Made by a program: the position numbers and the translations under genes. Positions 13,101 to 22,494 of a stretch of 64,000 nt of DNA are shown piece by piece. A model generated the notes under the pieces. That model did no database searches, had not been told where the DNA came from, and was given only the letters and a program-made list of their open reading frames with translations. How positions within the stretch are numbered: position 1 is the stretch's first letter; each line of letters opens with the position of its first letter. This stretch comes from Eudorina sp. 2006-703-Eu-15 (taxonomy: Eukaryota > Chlorophyta > Chlorophyceae > Chlamydomonadales > Volvocaceae), in NCBI GenBank assembly GCA_003117195.1, contig BDSI01000091.1, positions 1-64,000 on the forward strand. Direction: 5' to 3'.

Positions 13101-15233
13101 CGACTTCCGCGGCGTGCTGCGGACGCCGCTGAACCCGGTCTACGCGCGGCCCCAGCGGCTGAAGGTGAGGGCGGCTGAAGAGCGGCTGAGACCCAACACC
13201 ACACTATATATAAATACACATCTGATGCGCCGCCTGCAGGCGTTCAGCTCGGGCAGCGGCAGCGGCGGCGGCGCCTCGCGCCAGCTGGCGCTGTCCACCC
13301 GGCAGCCCCCGGGGGACAGCGCCTACTGCCTGACCGTCCACGGGGGCGCGCTGGTCGCGACTGCGGACTGCTCCCTGCCCTACCCCCTGGAGTTCGCCGA
13401 GCAGACAGGTAAGCTCGTCCGCGTCCCCGTCGCGTCGCGATCGGTGGTGGTACATGTCGTACATGTCGTACATGTCGCAGCCACCCTGCTCCACTCGCGG
13501 AACCAGCATATCGGCGGGGTCGGTTATGCTATGTGCCCTGATGAATCCCTGCCGCGAACACTGTCAAGCAAGCCCTGACATCGCTGAGTTAACGGCTGTC
13601 CAGCGACGCCCGCGGCCGCCACACGTACGCTTTTTAATTTTTACGGTCCAAGGTAATTATGATTGTAATTTTCGCTGGATGATGACTCACTTCTCGTTCT
13701 GCTCGTTCTGCCGCAGTGAACTCGACGGCCGGCGGCGGGTGCTGCGCCGCCTACTACTACACCGCCCGCGATGCCGCCGGGCGCTGCGCGTCCTTCGCCG
13801 CCGGCGCCGCCGTCGTCACCTTCGCCGCCTGCTCTCCCGCCGGTGGCGACGACGACTCGCAGCTGCTGGCGGTCTTTCGGAACCCCTTGTCGGACACGTG
13901 GGTCAGGGTCGGAGCGGCGGCGGTGGTGGCCAGAGATGCGGATGCGGATGCTGATGCTGCTAATGCTGCCGGTGCTGCCGGTGCTGGTGATGCTGCTGAG
14001 GCTGCGGAGGCTTTCCCGGCTTCTGGTGATTATTGACTTTACAGCGGAGCCCGCGAGTCGGGGCTGCTGCTGATGCGGGCTTGAGGGTTGTTTGAATTTT
14101 ATTTCATGAATGACTGGATTCGGCACCGCGCAGCGCCGACATCGCAAAGCGATGCCGCCGCCCCTTACTCTGCCGCCCCGGCGCCGCCGCTGCCCCTCTT
14201 TTTTATTTGCGCACACAGAGAGTCGTACCAGCTCGTCCCAAAGTCGTACTTGGGCGTCGCGCCGGAAGACCGACGCTGCCTCCGAGTCCAGCAGCTCTCC
14301 GCCGCCGCCGCCAGCGGCGGAAGCGGCGCCGTCGTCGCCCCCCTGGCAGCCGTCCCCTGCGACGTCGACGACGCCCGACAGGACTTCCTCATCCAGGCGG
14401 CCGATGACGCTCCGCCATTCCAGCCAGCGATGCAGCGATCACCGCCCCGCGCCCCAGCCCCCTCACCGCCGCCGTCGCCTCCGCCGTCACCGCCGCCGTC
14501 GCCTCCACCGTCACCGCCGCCGTCGCCTCCGCCGTCGCCATCCCTGGATCCCCCGCGGTCTCCGTCACGGCCACCGCCGCCTAGGCCGTCCCCAAAGGCA
14601 TCCTCCCCTCCCCGCCGGCCCTCTCCACCCCGGCCTCCGAAACCACCACCGCCTCCGAAACCCGTCGGCCTATCCCCGGATGCGCCCGGCGGCCGCCTGC
14701 CGTCCCCGCCGCCCGCCGAGTGGAACCGCACCACCACCATCTCAACCTCATTGGGCAGCTCCTCGACCACATCCTCCTCGCAGCCTAGCTCCGGAACCAG
14801 CAGTAGCAGCAGTAGCACCCTGAGCAGCACTGGAGATGGGGGTAGCAGTAGCCCTGACAACAGCAGTAGCAGCACCACCACCAGCTTGGATGGTAGCACC
14901 AGCTCATCAGGGCAAGGCAGCGACTCGGCGTCGACCCCGCCCGATGGTACGTTTATGGGCAGCAGCTCCGAAACCGGAACCAACAGACAGCAGGGCGCGA
15001 GCGGGGGCACTGCCGCCGTCCCGCTGCCGTATTCGAACGCAGCGGTCGCTGGTCCAAGTCAGGCGGTGAGGGGCGGCGCGTCTTCCCGCGGGCTGGAGCC
15101 AACCACCATAACCGCCATCGCCGTGAGCTGCGCGGTTGCAGTAACGGTCGCCGTTGTGGTCGTTGCGGTCGTTATCTATTGGCGGGCGAGCCGCTTGCGC
15201 TACAGACAGGTGGCCCCCCTCTCCACACTTTGA
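234..15233 (+). CDS. Membrane-anchored subtilisin-family (S8) serine protease with SPP-rich stalk, 5' partial
   Basis: Probable extracellular/cell-surface subtilase. Phase-compatible exons: 234-376, 656-1570, 3792-3903, 4402-4635, 4946-5172, 5757-5907, 6273-6319, 6703-6819, 7352-7408, 7681-7923, 8203-8277, 8764-8911, 9162-9220, 9726-9763, 10106-10181, 10413-10445, 10830-10886, 11286-11428, 12240-12367, 12950-13164, 13240-13408, 13717 to about 14030, and about 14220-15233. The first visible exon opens in phase 2, so signal peptide and start lie off the left edge. Order: inhibitor-like prodomain (SYIPEATLLVYAAP), low-complexity insert with polyQ, Asp motif VGVGDTGVD (near visible residue 423), His motif GGHGSHVAG (about 479), SFSSYGPLPDGRLKPD, Ser motif SGTSMATPL (about 837), beta-rich C-domain, SPP repeats, Ser-rich linker, one TM helix and a short basic tail ending at TGA 15231-15233. 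All three catalytic residues are present. Algal relatives include hatching/lytic subtilases (sporangin/VLE class); orthology is not established. The exon joins at 13.7-14.2 kb are uncertain. Confidence 0.88.
656..1570 (+). other. Large prodomain exon with polyQ/low-complexity insert
   Basis: A 915-nt exon, exactly 305 codons, phase 0 at both ends. It starts after a TGCAG acceptor at AEYGRDSKLSPEA, the usual segment after the inhibitor-like fold, and ends before GTGTACG at 1571. Between recognisable ends it carries about 200 residues rich in Arg, Gly, Ala and Pro plus a run of about 12 Gln encoded by CAG (near 1064-1101). The conserved end LYGIQIHMVPALADDE shows the frame is maintained across the insert. 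A cryptic intron inside the insert cannot be excluded. Confidence 0.6.
1582..1926. repeat. 38-bp minisatellite, about 9 copies
   Basis: Near-identical head-to-tail copies of a 38-bp unit containing GATGCGGAGGTGGGGGCC and TGGCTGGAGGCGGGTTGA, within the protease intron 1571-3791. The repeat seems to begin from sequence resembling the exon end itself (CTGGCTGGAGGTG), so it may have been amplified from the splice-donor region. Confidence 0.9.
2085..3765. repeat. CCTCATCCACACAC minisatellite, over 100 copies
   Basis: About 1.7 kb of a 14-16-bp unit, CCTCATCCACACAC with AC/CC length variants, in the same 2.2-kb intron as the 38-bp array. All three forward frames stay open through it, giving spurious His/Pro/Thr/Ser ORFs of over 600 codons. 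The strand is pyrimidine-rich (C, T, A without G), leading straight into the (CTC)n polypyrimidine tract and acceptor at 3791. Confidence 0.95.
5941..6012. repeat. 15-bp tandem repeat in protease intron
   Basis: About 4-5 copies of CCACTGCGGCTGCTG inside the intron 5908-6272. Length is a multiple of three, so it stays open in several frames, but it lies outside the conserved protease exons. Confidence 0.8.
12120..12238. repeat. (CCCCCG)n tract just before a protease acceptor
   Basis: A C-rich hexamer array running into the AG acceptor at 12238-12239. It replaces the usual polypyrimidine tract of the intron preceding the exon that begins SPIRAALVWHDYP. The opposite strand is G-rich and gives only poly-Gly ORFs. 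Confidence 0.85.
14440..15230 (+). other. Region encoding SPP stalk, Ser/Thr linker and C-terminal transmembrane helix
   Basis: Last part of the protease. From about 14455 the frame encodes repeated Ser-Pro-Pro, then mixed Pro/Arg/Lys, then a Ser/Thr/Gly-rich linker. A hydrophobic stretch (ITAIAVSCAVAVTVAVVVV) is followed by basic residues WRASRLRYRQ and the stop. (SP)n/(SPP)n segments are sites for prolyl hydroxylation and arabinosylation in volvocine wall glycoproteins. The arrangement predicts a type I single-pass protein holding the protease off the membrane on a rigid rod. Confidence 0.85.
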
Positions 15234-15659
15234 TCTACTATGTATGTAGTGTCGCGCAGCTTTTGACGCGGCGGCGCGCCTGCGCCGTACAGTGCCGTAC
15301 ATGCATCCCGTCGGGGGATTGTTCATTGGTGGCCAGGCAAGGCCGACGCGACCGTCGGTGGCATGTGCCTGCGTGTGTGTGGGATGCCACCGCATGAATG
15401 TCCATGCATGATATGGAATGGGGGCATGCCATGATTCATATGACAGCGCCCTCCCCGCACCCAAAGGAGGGATCGCCGGTGCCTACCAGGAGAGGCGCCG
15501 GCAGGAGGTGCTGAGAGTGGGTTTTAGGGTTTTAGGGGTTTTAGGGTTGGTCAGGATGTGCTGGGTGTCAAGCACGCAGATAGAGCGACTCACCCGCCGG
15601 CCCAACCCAGGGGCCAGCATGTGCTGTGCCGAGTGCGTCCGTTGGTGGACACGTAAGGC

Positions 15660-15870
15660 ATGCAGGAGGTCATGCAGGAGGTCATGCAGGAGGTCATGCA
15701 GGAGGTCATGCAGGAGGTCATGCAGGAGGTCATGCAGGAGGTCATGCAGGAGGTCATGCAGGAGGTCATGCAGGAGGTCATGCAGGAGGTCATACAGGAG
15801 GTCATGCAGGAGGTCATGCAGGAGGTCATGCAGGAGGTCATGCAGGAGTTCATGCAGGAGGTCATGCAGG
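15660..15870. repeat. 12-bp tandem repeat CAGGAGGTCATG, about 17 copies
   Basis: Nearly perfect 12-bp head-to-tail array 430 bp past the protease stop, probably in its 3' UTR or just beyond. Being a multiple of three, it opens several frames (MQEV, HAGG, DLLH repeats); none is supported as a protein. Confidence 0.95.
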
Positions 15871-15952
15871 AGGGGAGGGGAGGGGAGCTGCTGCGCAGGA
15901 GGCAAGGTGCGCCGGGAGAGCGAATAACGCCCTTGTGCGTGCATGCATGCAT

Positions 15953-15957
15953 GTGTA
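15953..15957 (+). terminator. TGTAA poly(A) signal candidate for the protease gene
   Basis: TGTAA is the usual nuclear polyadenylation signal in Chlamydomonas-type algae. This one lies 720 nt past the stop codon, after the 12-bp repeat array. It is the first TGTAA noticed on the plus strand after the gene. Confidence 0.4.
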
Positions 15958-16714
15958 AACCGTGACATGAATGAATCGTGAGCTGTCTGCTGCATGTTGG
16001 GGGACATGACATGACCTATGTGTGTATGTGCGTCTCTAGGAAAGCGAAAAATACAACGCGAGCGAACTAACGCGCGCGCCGCAATGCAGCCCTCCCCCCG
16101 CCCGATGCGTCAACATATCCACCCCCATTACTGGCCTTGTGACCAGATATAGGAATGACGCACGCACTACATACATCACGCGCATTCATGTACTCCTGGC
16201 CAACCGACTCCGGCAGTGGTCTTTGAGGGTTTGAAGGGTTTTAGGGGGTCAGTGTTCAGTGGCACCAGGGGGCCGGTTCTCGACCGTGCACATCTCATGC
16301 ATCGTTACTTATTCGGCAGCGCGCACCTGCTGTTATGTGGCGTCTTGAAGCCCGGTGGCCCCGCGTGGTACGTGAGGGGCCCACGTGCCGGGGTACGTGG
16401 AATCGTGTGAGGGCGGCGAAGGGCGTATGGCTCGCTTCGGGTGTCGCGTGTTGGGGACGGCGGGAGTAGACAGCGGGCGGGCGTTGGTGGGGGCTGCGGT
16501 GGCCGGCCCCCTAAGATACATACCGCTCCGGGACTCTCGTAAGCTTTCCCTTGGCCTCAGCCACCGAACCGAACAGGCATCCCGCCTTCAGCAGCGCGGG
16601 GCGGGCAGCGCGACGACCTCCGAGGCGGAAGCGGCAATGGGGCAGTCGGCGCTTGGATCCTGGGCAAGTGGCCAAGGTGTGGCGGGGCTTTTGTACGTAC
16701 TTACATGCATGGAA

Positions 16715-16816
16715 TTCAGGTGTGGCGGGGTTGAATATTCAGGTGTGGCAGGGTTGAATGCGGTGTGGCAGGGTTGATTGAAGTGTGGCAGGGTTGAATG
16801 AGGTGTGGAAGGGTCA
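16715..16816. repeat. Degenerate ~20-bp tandem repeat
   Basis: Five imperfect copies of GTGTGGCAGGGTTGAATG in the gene-free interval. Confidence 0.8.
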
Positions 16817-19069
16817 GTAGTCGTCTCCCATGGTGCGTGTTTGGGCGGCCTTGACCACTGATGACGACGGTCGGTTAGCTAGGGTAGGTGCCAGCAGAAT
16901 CGTTGTTGCATCAGGGACGGTGGCGCTGCCAATGCCACGTCGCGTGGCACGCAGGCTCACAGAAAGCCATACATGGCAATGTACATGTTAATGAAGCAAG
17001 ATTGTTGGCCAGCCGCCGGAACCGGATGATGATCAGCAGCTGCACGGGCGTTTCCAGATAGAGCATGGGGGCTGAAATCACGGGCCTGCCCTGCGAAGGT
17101 TGGCCCCGTTGCTATGCACCGATAACTGTCGCACTCGTCATGACGGTCATAAAAGCCGTACTCGTACTCGCAATGGCTTATCAATCATCACAAGACTGAT
17201 ACCTACCGTTGAGTCCGGTGCGCTGCTGCCAGCAGGCGGTGTAGGTCGCAAAAAACGGTGCGTGGTCGCATACACATTACACATTACTTGCCCCCTACAT
17301 CCGCCTGTCGTATACATGCGCCCGTACGTCGTACATAGGAGTACCGTTCATTCCCTCACTGTCTTGGGGGTCGCATGCGGTCCGCGAGCTATAGCACATA
17401 CAGCGCTCCCGGGTGGTGCTGAGGTCTCACCGCGACGACATTATTGGGGGCTATACCGCCTGGCTTCTCTGGCTGGGCTGGCTGCGCGCTGAGCTCGGCG
17501 GGCTGGGCTGTATGAGCGGTTCCATTCTTGATTTGGTTGACCTGCCGTATCGGTGCCGTATCGGTGCCGTATCATGGACACCGCAGGCAGCTGATGCTCA
17601 CCCGCGGGTAGTTGGACGCATTGGTCGTTGCAGTGGCAGTTGACGGTTGGTTCCAGCAGCCCTGGAAACGGTAAGTGCCGTCCGCGCGCTGAGATTGCTC
17701 TCTTGGATGGTTTGTGCAGAAGTGCACACATGCTGCACCCTTGCTGCACACATGCTGCACTGAACGACGAGTGCCGGTATGTTTGGGCGATGTACGATTA
17801 TGTACGGGTGGGAACGAGACGACGAATGCGTGTGTATTGTTTCAGAACAGGACGGCCTTGGATGTGCTAAAACGCTGTCCTGCAGGATGATCATGCGGGT
17901 TCATTACGGGTGGGTGCTGCAGGGCTTGCATGGTTCTAGCATGGAGGCGTAGATCTTGGATCTTAGGATCTTGGATCTTGGCATCTTTGTCGGGGCTGTC
18001 CGGCGGACGCAACGGCGCTGTGTGCGAGTATGTAGCAAAGTACGGTGACTCACCCGACCCAACCCAGAGGGGGCGCGGAGGGATGTGGGTGTGGGCCGGT
18101 TCCGCCCACACGTGCCCAGACTCCCAGACTTCAAAGCCGTGAAGGTTGGATGGTGGGTCCATCGATGTAAACATTTCTTTCACTGCAGGCTCTTACGATG
18201 CTGCAGGATCTGCTCCCCTCGCACGAGGCTGTTTTGGTTTCTGTAAACCCATCCACTGCGCTTGCATGCGCTGCCGTACAATCCACCGTACTTGCATGCC
18301 GCAAGCCGATGTGAACAAGACGGAAGGCGGCGAGACAGGAATCAGCGAGGTAAACGAGATACACGGCGAGATGGTCTGGCCAGAGGCAGCGGTGTACTTA
18401 TGTTTCGGAAGTGACTTCCTCGATCCAGGCGAAGCAAGGGTTCTGTGACGAACCGACCGACCAAACAATTCCCTTTTCGGGAGGACCCCACAGCGGGGTC
18501 CGATCTATCGCAGCCAGCTGGGCAACGAGCCAATCGTGTCGTACTATCGTACATCGTATACTCTCTCTCTCTCTTTCTAGTACGCAATCGTCGACATAGT
18601 CGAGCAAGCTCACGGACGGATCTCAACGCACGGACAACTCAGACCGCTCGTAGCGCGCGTCATTGGGCGGCGATCCCGTAAACTCTGCGCCACTTAACTA
18701 CCGCACGCCACACCCGGCTCCTCTGATCCCCTTCGCACTCCGTTTAGCAGGCTGTCGTCAAATGGACGACCCTACACCTCACATACAGTGCGAAGCGCTG
18801 TCCCAGCATCATCTCGAGAAGCCCCTGCCAGCTCTCACTTACCGTACTAGCCTCCGCTCCCCTCCAGGTGTTCGACCTTGCAACTAACCAAGGCCGGCCA
18901 TCCATCGTAACAAAGGACTCTCATGCTTAATGTTAGTAGATCCAACGTCATGTCGTCAGCACGCGCGACCCCTTCCCCCACCCGGAACGATGGGCTCCCC
19001 CGGGCCAGTCGGCGGCCCCCCTTCATACGGGACCGACTGAGCCGCCTCCCATGCCCGCCCGCCCGCCCG

Positions 19070-20249
19070 CTAGTGCTGCTGAGCCGGGTTCCAGCCGCCC
19101 TCCGGCAGCTCCACCAGCGATGCGTCCTCCTTGAAGCGGTCCATGAAGGCCGCCACGCCGCCCTCGAGGATCTTCACCTGAGGGTCAAGAGAAGGGTCAT
19201 GGGCGGGGTGTGGAGGGGTGGGTGTGGGGCGGGCGGGGGGGGCAGCGCGTGGTTGGGGACGTTTGGCGGGTTCATGGGCCCGCTCTGTGCGGGTGTGTAA
19301 GCGCGGTCGGATGTTGTCACGCTTGTCGCCGCAGCAAGAGCGCAGCAAGAGGGTCGTACGGAAACAGAGGCAAAGCAAGCAAGAGATGTCGTGAAGTACG
19401 GCCCGTACCTCATGACCCAGCTCGGAGCCGAGGGCCTTGAGCCGGTTGTGAAGCGCGAGCGCGCAGGTGGGGCCGCGGACCTTGCAGAAGTGGCAGTGGA
19501 CGACGACCTGTGTGGGTCAAGACACGAGGGGTTTTGGGGGTGACGACAGGGGGAGGAGAGGAAGGGCGCCTCGCAGGTGCTGTATGGCTCTGCGCTTCTC
19601 GGGGGATGGAGGTAGGTCCTGAGGCCGCTCTTGCATGGGTGCGTTCAAGAATAACTGGTCTGCGCAAGTTCGTGGCGGTCAACCAGCCTCACTGTTAGCT
19701 TGCATGATTGCCCTAATGTGCTTTTGGGGGATGTGTTCTTTTGTATACAACATGGGACAGAACTACAGTAGCGAACTACAGTAGCGAAAGAGAACTGTTG
19801 AACGTGCGCTTGTGCGTGATCGCCAAACGTTCGCTGTACAGCCGTACAAAGGCACTCGGCAGCCAAGGACAGGCCATGCTGACTTGGCGTGCAATCGAGA
19901 AATCTTCAGGGAAGGTTGGAGCTTGCCTCTTTCGCGCCGTTCAGCTGTCCCTTGATAACCTCATCTAGGGCGGCCGGATCCTCGGCCTTAAAGACCGCCG
20001 AGGGCACGTTCACAGAGCCCTTGATATAGCCTTCTGTCACCTCCTGTGATGTCAATCGATCCCCAAGGATCAGCATGACGAACATGTCCTGATGTCGTTT
20101 GGGCGATCATCGTGTTGCCGAAAATTGGAATTGACACGCACCTTTGGGTCGCGCACGTCAACGACGACGACATCCTTAGATTTCACTTTCTCTGCAACCT
20201 CCTCCGCTTTGACACGGGGGATCTCAGGCGCAACAAGTCCCTCAGTCAT
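19070..20249 (-). CDS. CDC25/ACR2-like single-domain rhodanese phosphatase or arsenate reductase, 143 aa
   Basis: Four exons in transcript order: 20249-20142, 20043-19927, 19507-19409 and 19177-19070, all phase 0. They give 36+39+33+35 = 143 residues. The protein starts MTEGLVAPEIPRVKAEEV, has the rhodanese segments VVVVDVRDPK and GYIKGSVNVPSAVF, and the active loop HCHFCKVRGPTCA, an HC-x5-R with Cys80 and Arg86. This loop resembles plant CDC25-like/ACR2 proteins, which act as tyrosine phosphatases and glutaredoxin-dependent arsenate reductases; activity here is inferred. Length matches the family (about 130-150). Exon 2 could instead start at 20088, adding 15 residues, but that separates motifs normally adjacent. 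Its donor is GAG|GCAAGC, implying a GC-AG intron. No targeting peptide is seen. Confidence 0.85.
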
Positions 20250-22489
20250 GGTGCAAGTTTCAACGGTTATGCGCGAGCCCCACGTGGACGATTCTCTGAC
20301 AGCAGAAAATTGCACAAGAAGGATCTGTAGCTTGCAACTTACATAAATTAAACGTGTATTGCTGAAGTTGCATATGTCCCAGACGGCCTCTCGGCCTGCA
20401 GCCTGAACCTCCAACCGCCGCGGTCGGACCCGGCGAAATTCAGCGAAATTACATCAAAATTATCCATCTCTTCCACCAGGACATCCAACAACGACTTCAA
20501 AATAGCCTTATTTGCATGGCGTGCCATTCGCAGACGATACCCCGGTAGACCAGCACCGTAAGTGCAGATCGCGATGCGCTGTGGACGGCTTCACGTTCAC
20601 CGCGTGTAGCGATCAGCGCTTGCGGCGCCCCCCACCCGAACCCCGGAAAGCCCGCCGCAGCATTTGAAGAGTTGATCTCGGCGCCCATGTATGATCTCGG
20701 GTTGATTTCGGCCCTTCGTGACGCTTCCGGCGAGCCCTCGCAACCCGAGAGTGTCAAGTTCCGCCGCCTTTCGGAATTGAAAAAAAGAATTAAACCCAGA
20801 AAATAGGTTGGGGGGTGTTGTGACGCCCTGGCCTCCCTTTGGCATTGGGGACGGTACAGCGGGTACAGCACCCTCGACGGCGCCTGTTCTGCATTGTTGC
20901 ACGACGCACGAGCTGGCAAACAGCCGAAACAAAATCTTTCATCTTCCTGCGCAGCGAAATAATAAATGATGCCACCACGCCCGCGTCTCGAGCGTCTTTC
21001 TGCGCCCATCTGCAGGCATCGGAACTAAACTCTCCCCCTGCGCCTTCCCTAGGACGACGCCGCCAGTAGTGCTGCGCATCGCCAGGCCGCGACATATCCG
21101 CCACAGAGACCAGCTCTCTATCCGGCCTTCCCGTCTACGTCCCCTCTCAACTTGCCTATCTGACGCGACCGGACACGCGCTCCCGCGGTCTCCGCCGCCT
21201 TCTGGCCACCTTTCCCCATAACTCCAGATCCTGAGCTGCTATGCCGCTATTACCGTACCTACATCCAAGGGTTCAGTTACCGTTAAAAAGACATCCTGCT
21301 TAACTGTGTTGTCGGCGTTTACCTTAGCATTGCAGTGCGTATACCCCAGACCGCAACCTCAGGAAGGATTCCGCATATGAGGGGGAATCCTCTGTTCCGG
21401 CGAAGGTACTACATAGCACATTGCGGTACACCGGACGATCCCGTACACATGACCGCCCGCCGGCCGTTGCACGGCGCCGCTCCGTACTTATCAGCTGACC
21501 CGTGCCATCCAAATGGATGGACTCAAAAACGCCCTGCCGCCGGTTGGGTCAGCTCCGGCCTCATTGGACCTCTTCCCGCTTCCCCCGCCCTTGTCGCCCG
21601 CAGGTATACGCGGTTCTGGGCGGGCTTGTCACCCACGGAAATACACCTCTTATCCCGAAATGTATACACACGCACTCCTGGCCTGCCTGCCTACGAACAC
21701 ACGCAAGCGTTGCGAGATTGTCCGTTCGCTCGAGTGATCATTCGATGACTGTCGAATTCATTCGTTCGTACCCTGCTTCTCGAACCCTGTCCGCTGAAAG
21801 CCGGTATGCGCTGACCTACCCACCCGGCCCCAACTCCCCATCCATCCGCCGACAGCCAGGGCCCCCCATCGCGCCCATCACCAAACCCTCATCCAGCCTA
21901 GCAACCCTGACCCGCACCGCCCGCCGCCCCCGGGCACCGCTCAACGCCGCCTCGTGTCCAGCAAACTTCGGATCCTGGATCTAAATCTGGAACTGGATCC
22001 GATGCCGTCCGTGGCGCTGCTGCCTCCCTCATGTACGGCGTCTGACCTGCTGTCGCTGCCCACACCCCCACATTGACCCCATGCTTTTTGCCGTGACGGA
22101 TTGCCCCCACAGTCCTCTCTAGAGTGGTTTAGTGACGGGCGCCACGCGCGGAGCGGATCCTCCCTCCTCCCCGGTAGTGGCGCGACCGGGGTAGTTCGGG
22201 GCCCGCCCGGCGCGGGCGTGTTCGAGGGCCCGCGCTCCCTCACCTCCTCGCACCTGTCCCCGCACTGCACAGACGGGGGTCACGACCCCCGAGCCCCTCT
22301 TGGGTCGCAAGTGAAGATGTGGCTGCAGGTGGTGGTGCACCGTCCCTCCCCCAGCACTGCACCGGTATCCATCCAACCCATGCGTCAAACCCATGCGTCC
22401 AAACCCATGCGTCAAACCCATGCGTCAAACCCATGCGTCCAAACCCATGCGTCCAAACCCATGGGTCAAACCCATGGGTCAAACCCATG
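20250..22489. other. Interval without recognised gene
   Basis: Upstream of the CDC25-like gene and downstream of the SET-domain gene. ORFs on both strands up to 170 codons show no family resemblance. It contains a T-rich box on the minus strand (20767-20812) and, from 22376, the ATGCGTC-type tandem array. Promoter elements of the CDC25-like gene presumably lie just above 20249, but no box can be named. Confidence 0.5.
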
Positions 22490-22494
22490 GGTCA
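22376..22494. repeat. 12-13-bp tandem repeat AAACCCATGCGTC
   Basis: About nine copies next to the stop of the SET-domain gene, in its 3' region. Units drift from CCCATGCGTC to CCCATGGGTC, the half-site of the 12-bp palindrome seen throughout the window. Confidence 0.9.

Larger units (their letters stand above)
15234..19069. other. Gene-free interval between protease and CDC25-like gene
   Basis: No conserved protein recognised on either strand. It contains the protease 3' region, the 12-bp array, telomere-type TTTTAGGG motifs (15516-15548 and near 16229), a degenerate GTGTGGCAGGGTTGAAT array (16715-16816), a TC microsatellite near 18561-18580 and scattered GTAC-centred words. ORFs here are under 140 codons and lack recognisable domains. 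Confidence 0.5.

Noticed and set aside
15660..15965. MQEV-, HAGG- and DLLH-repeat proteins
   Set aside because: All come from one 12-bp array open on several frames of both strands, next to a poly(A) signal.
22240..22290. Post-SET micro-exon (CGDRCEE) for the SET gene
   Set aside because: Splice signals exist, but spacing is C-x3-C rather than CxCxxxxC and it would require reading past the in-frame stop at 22490.
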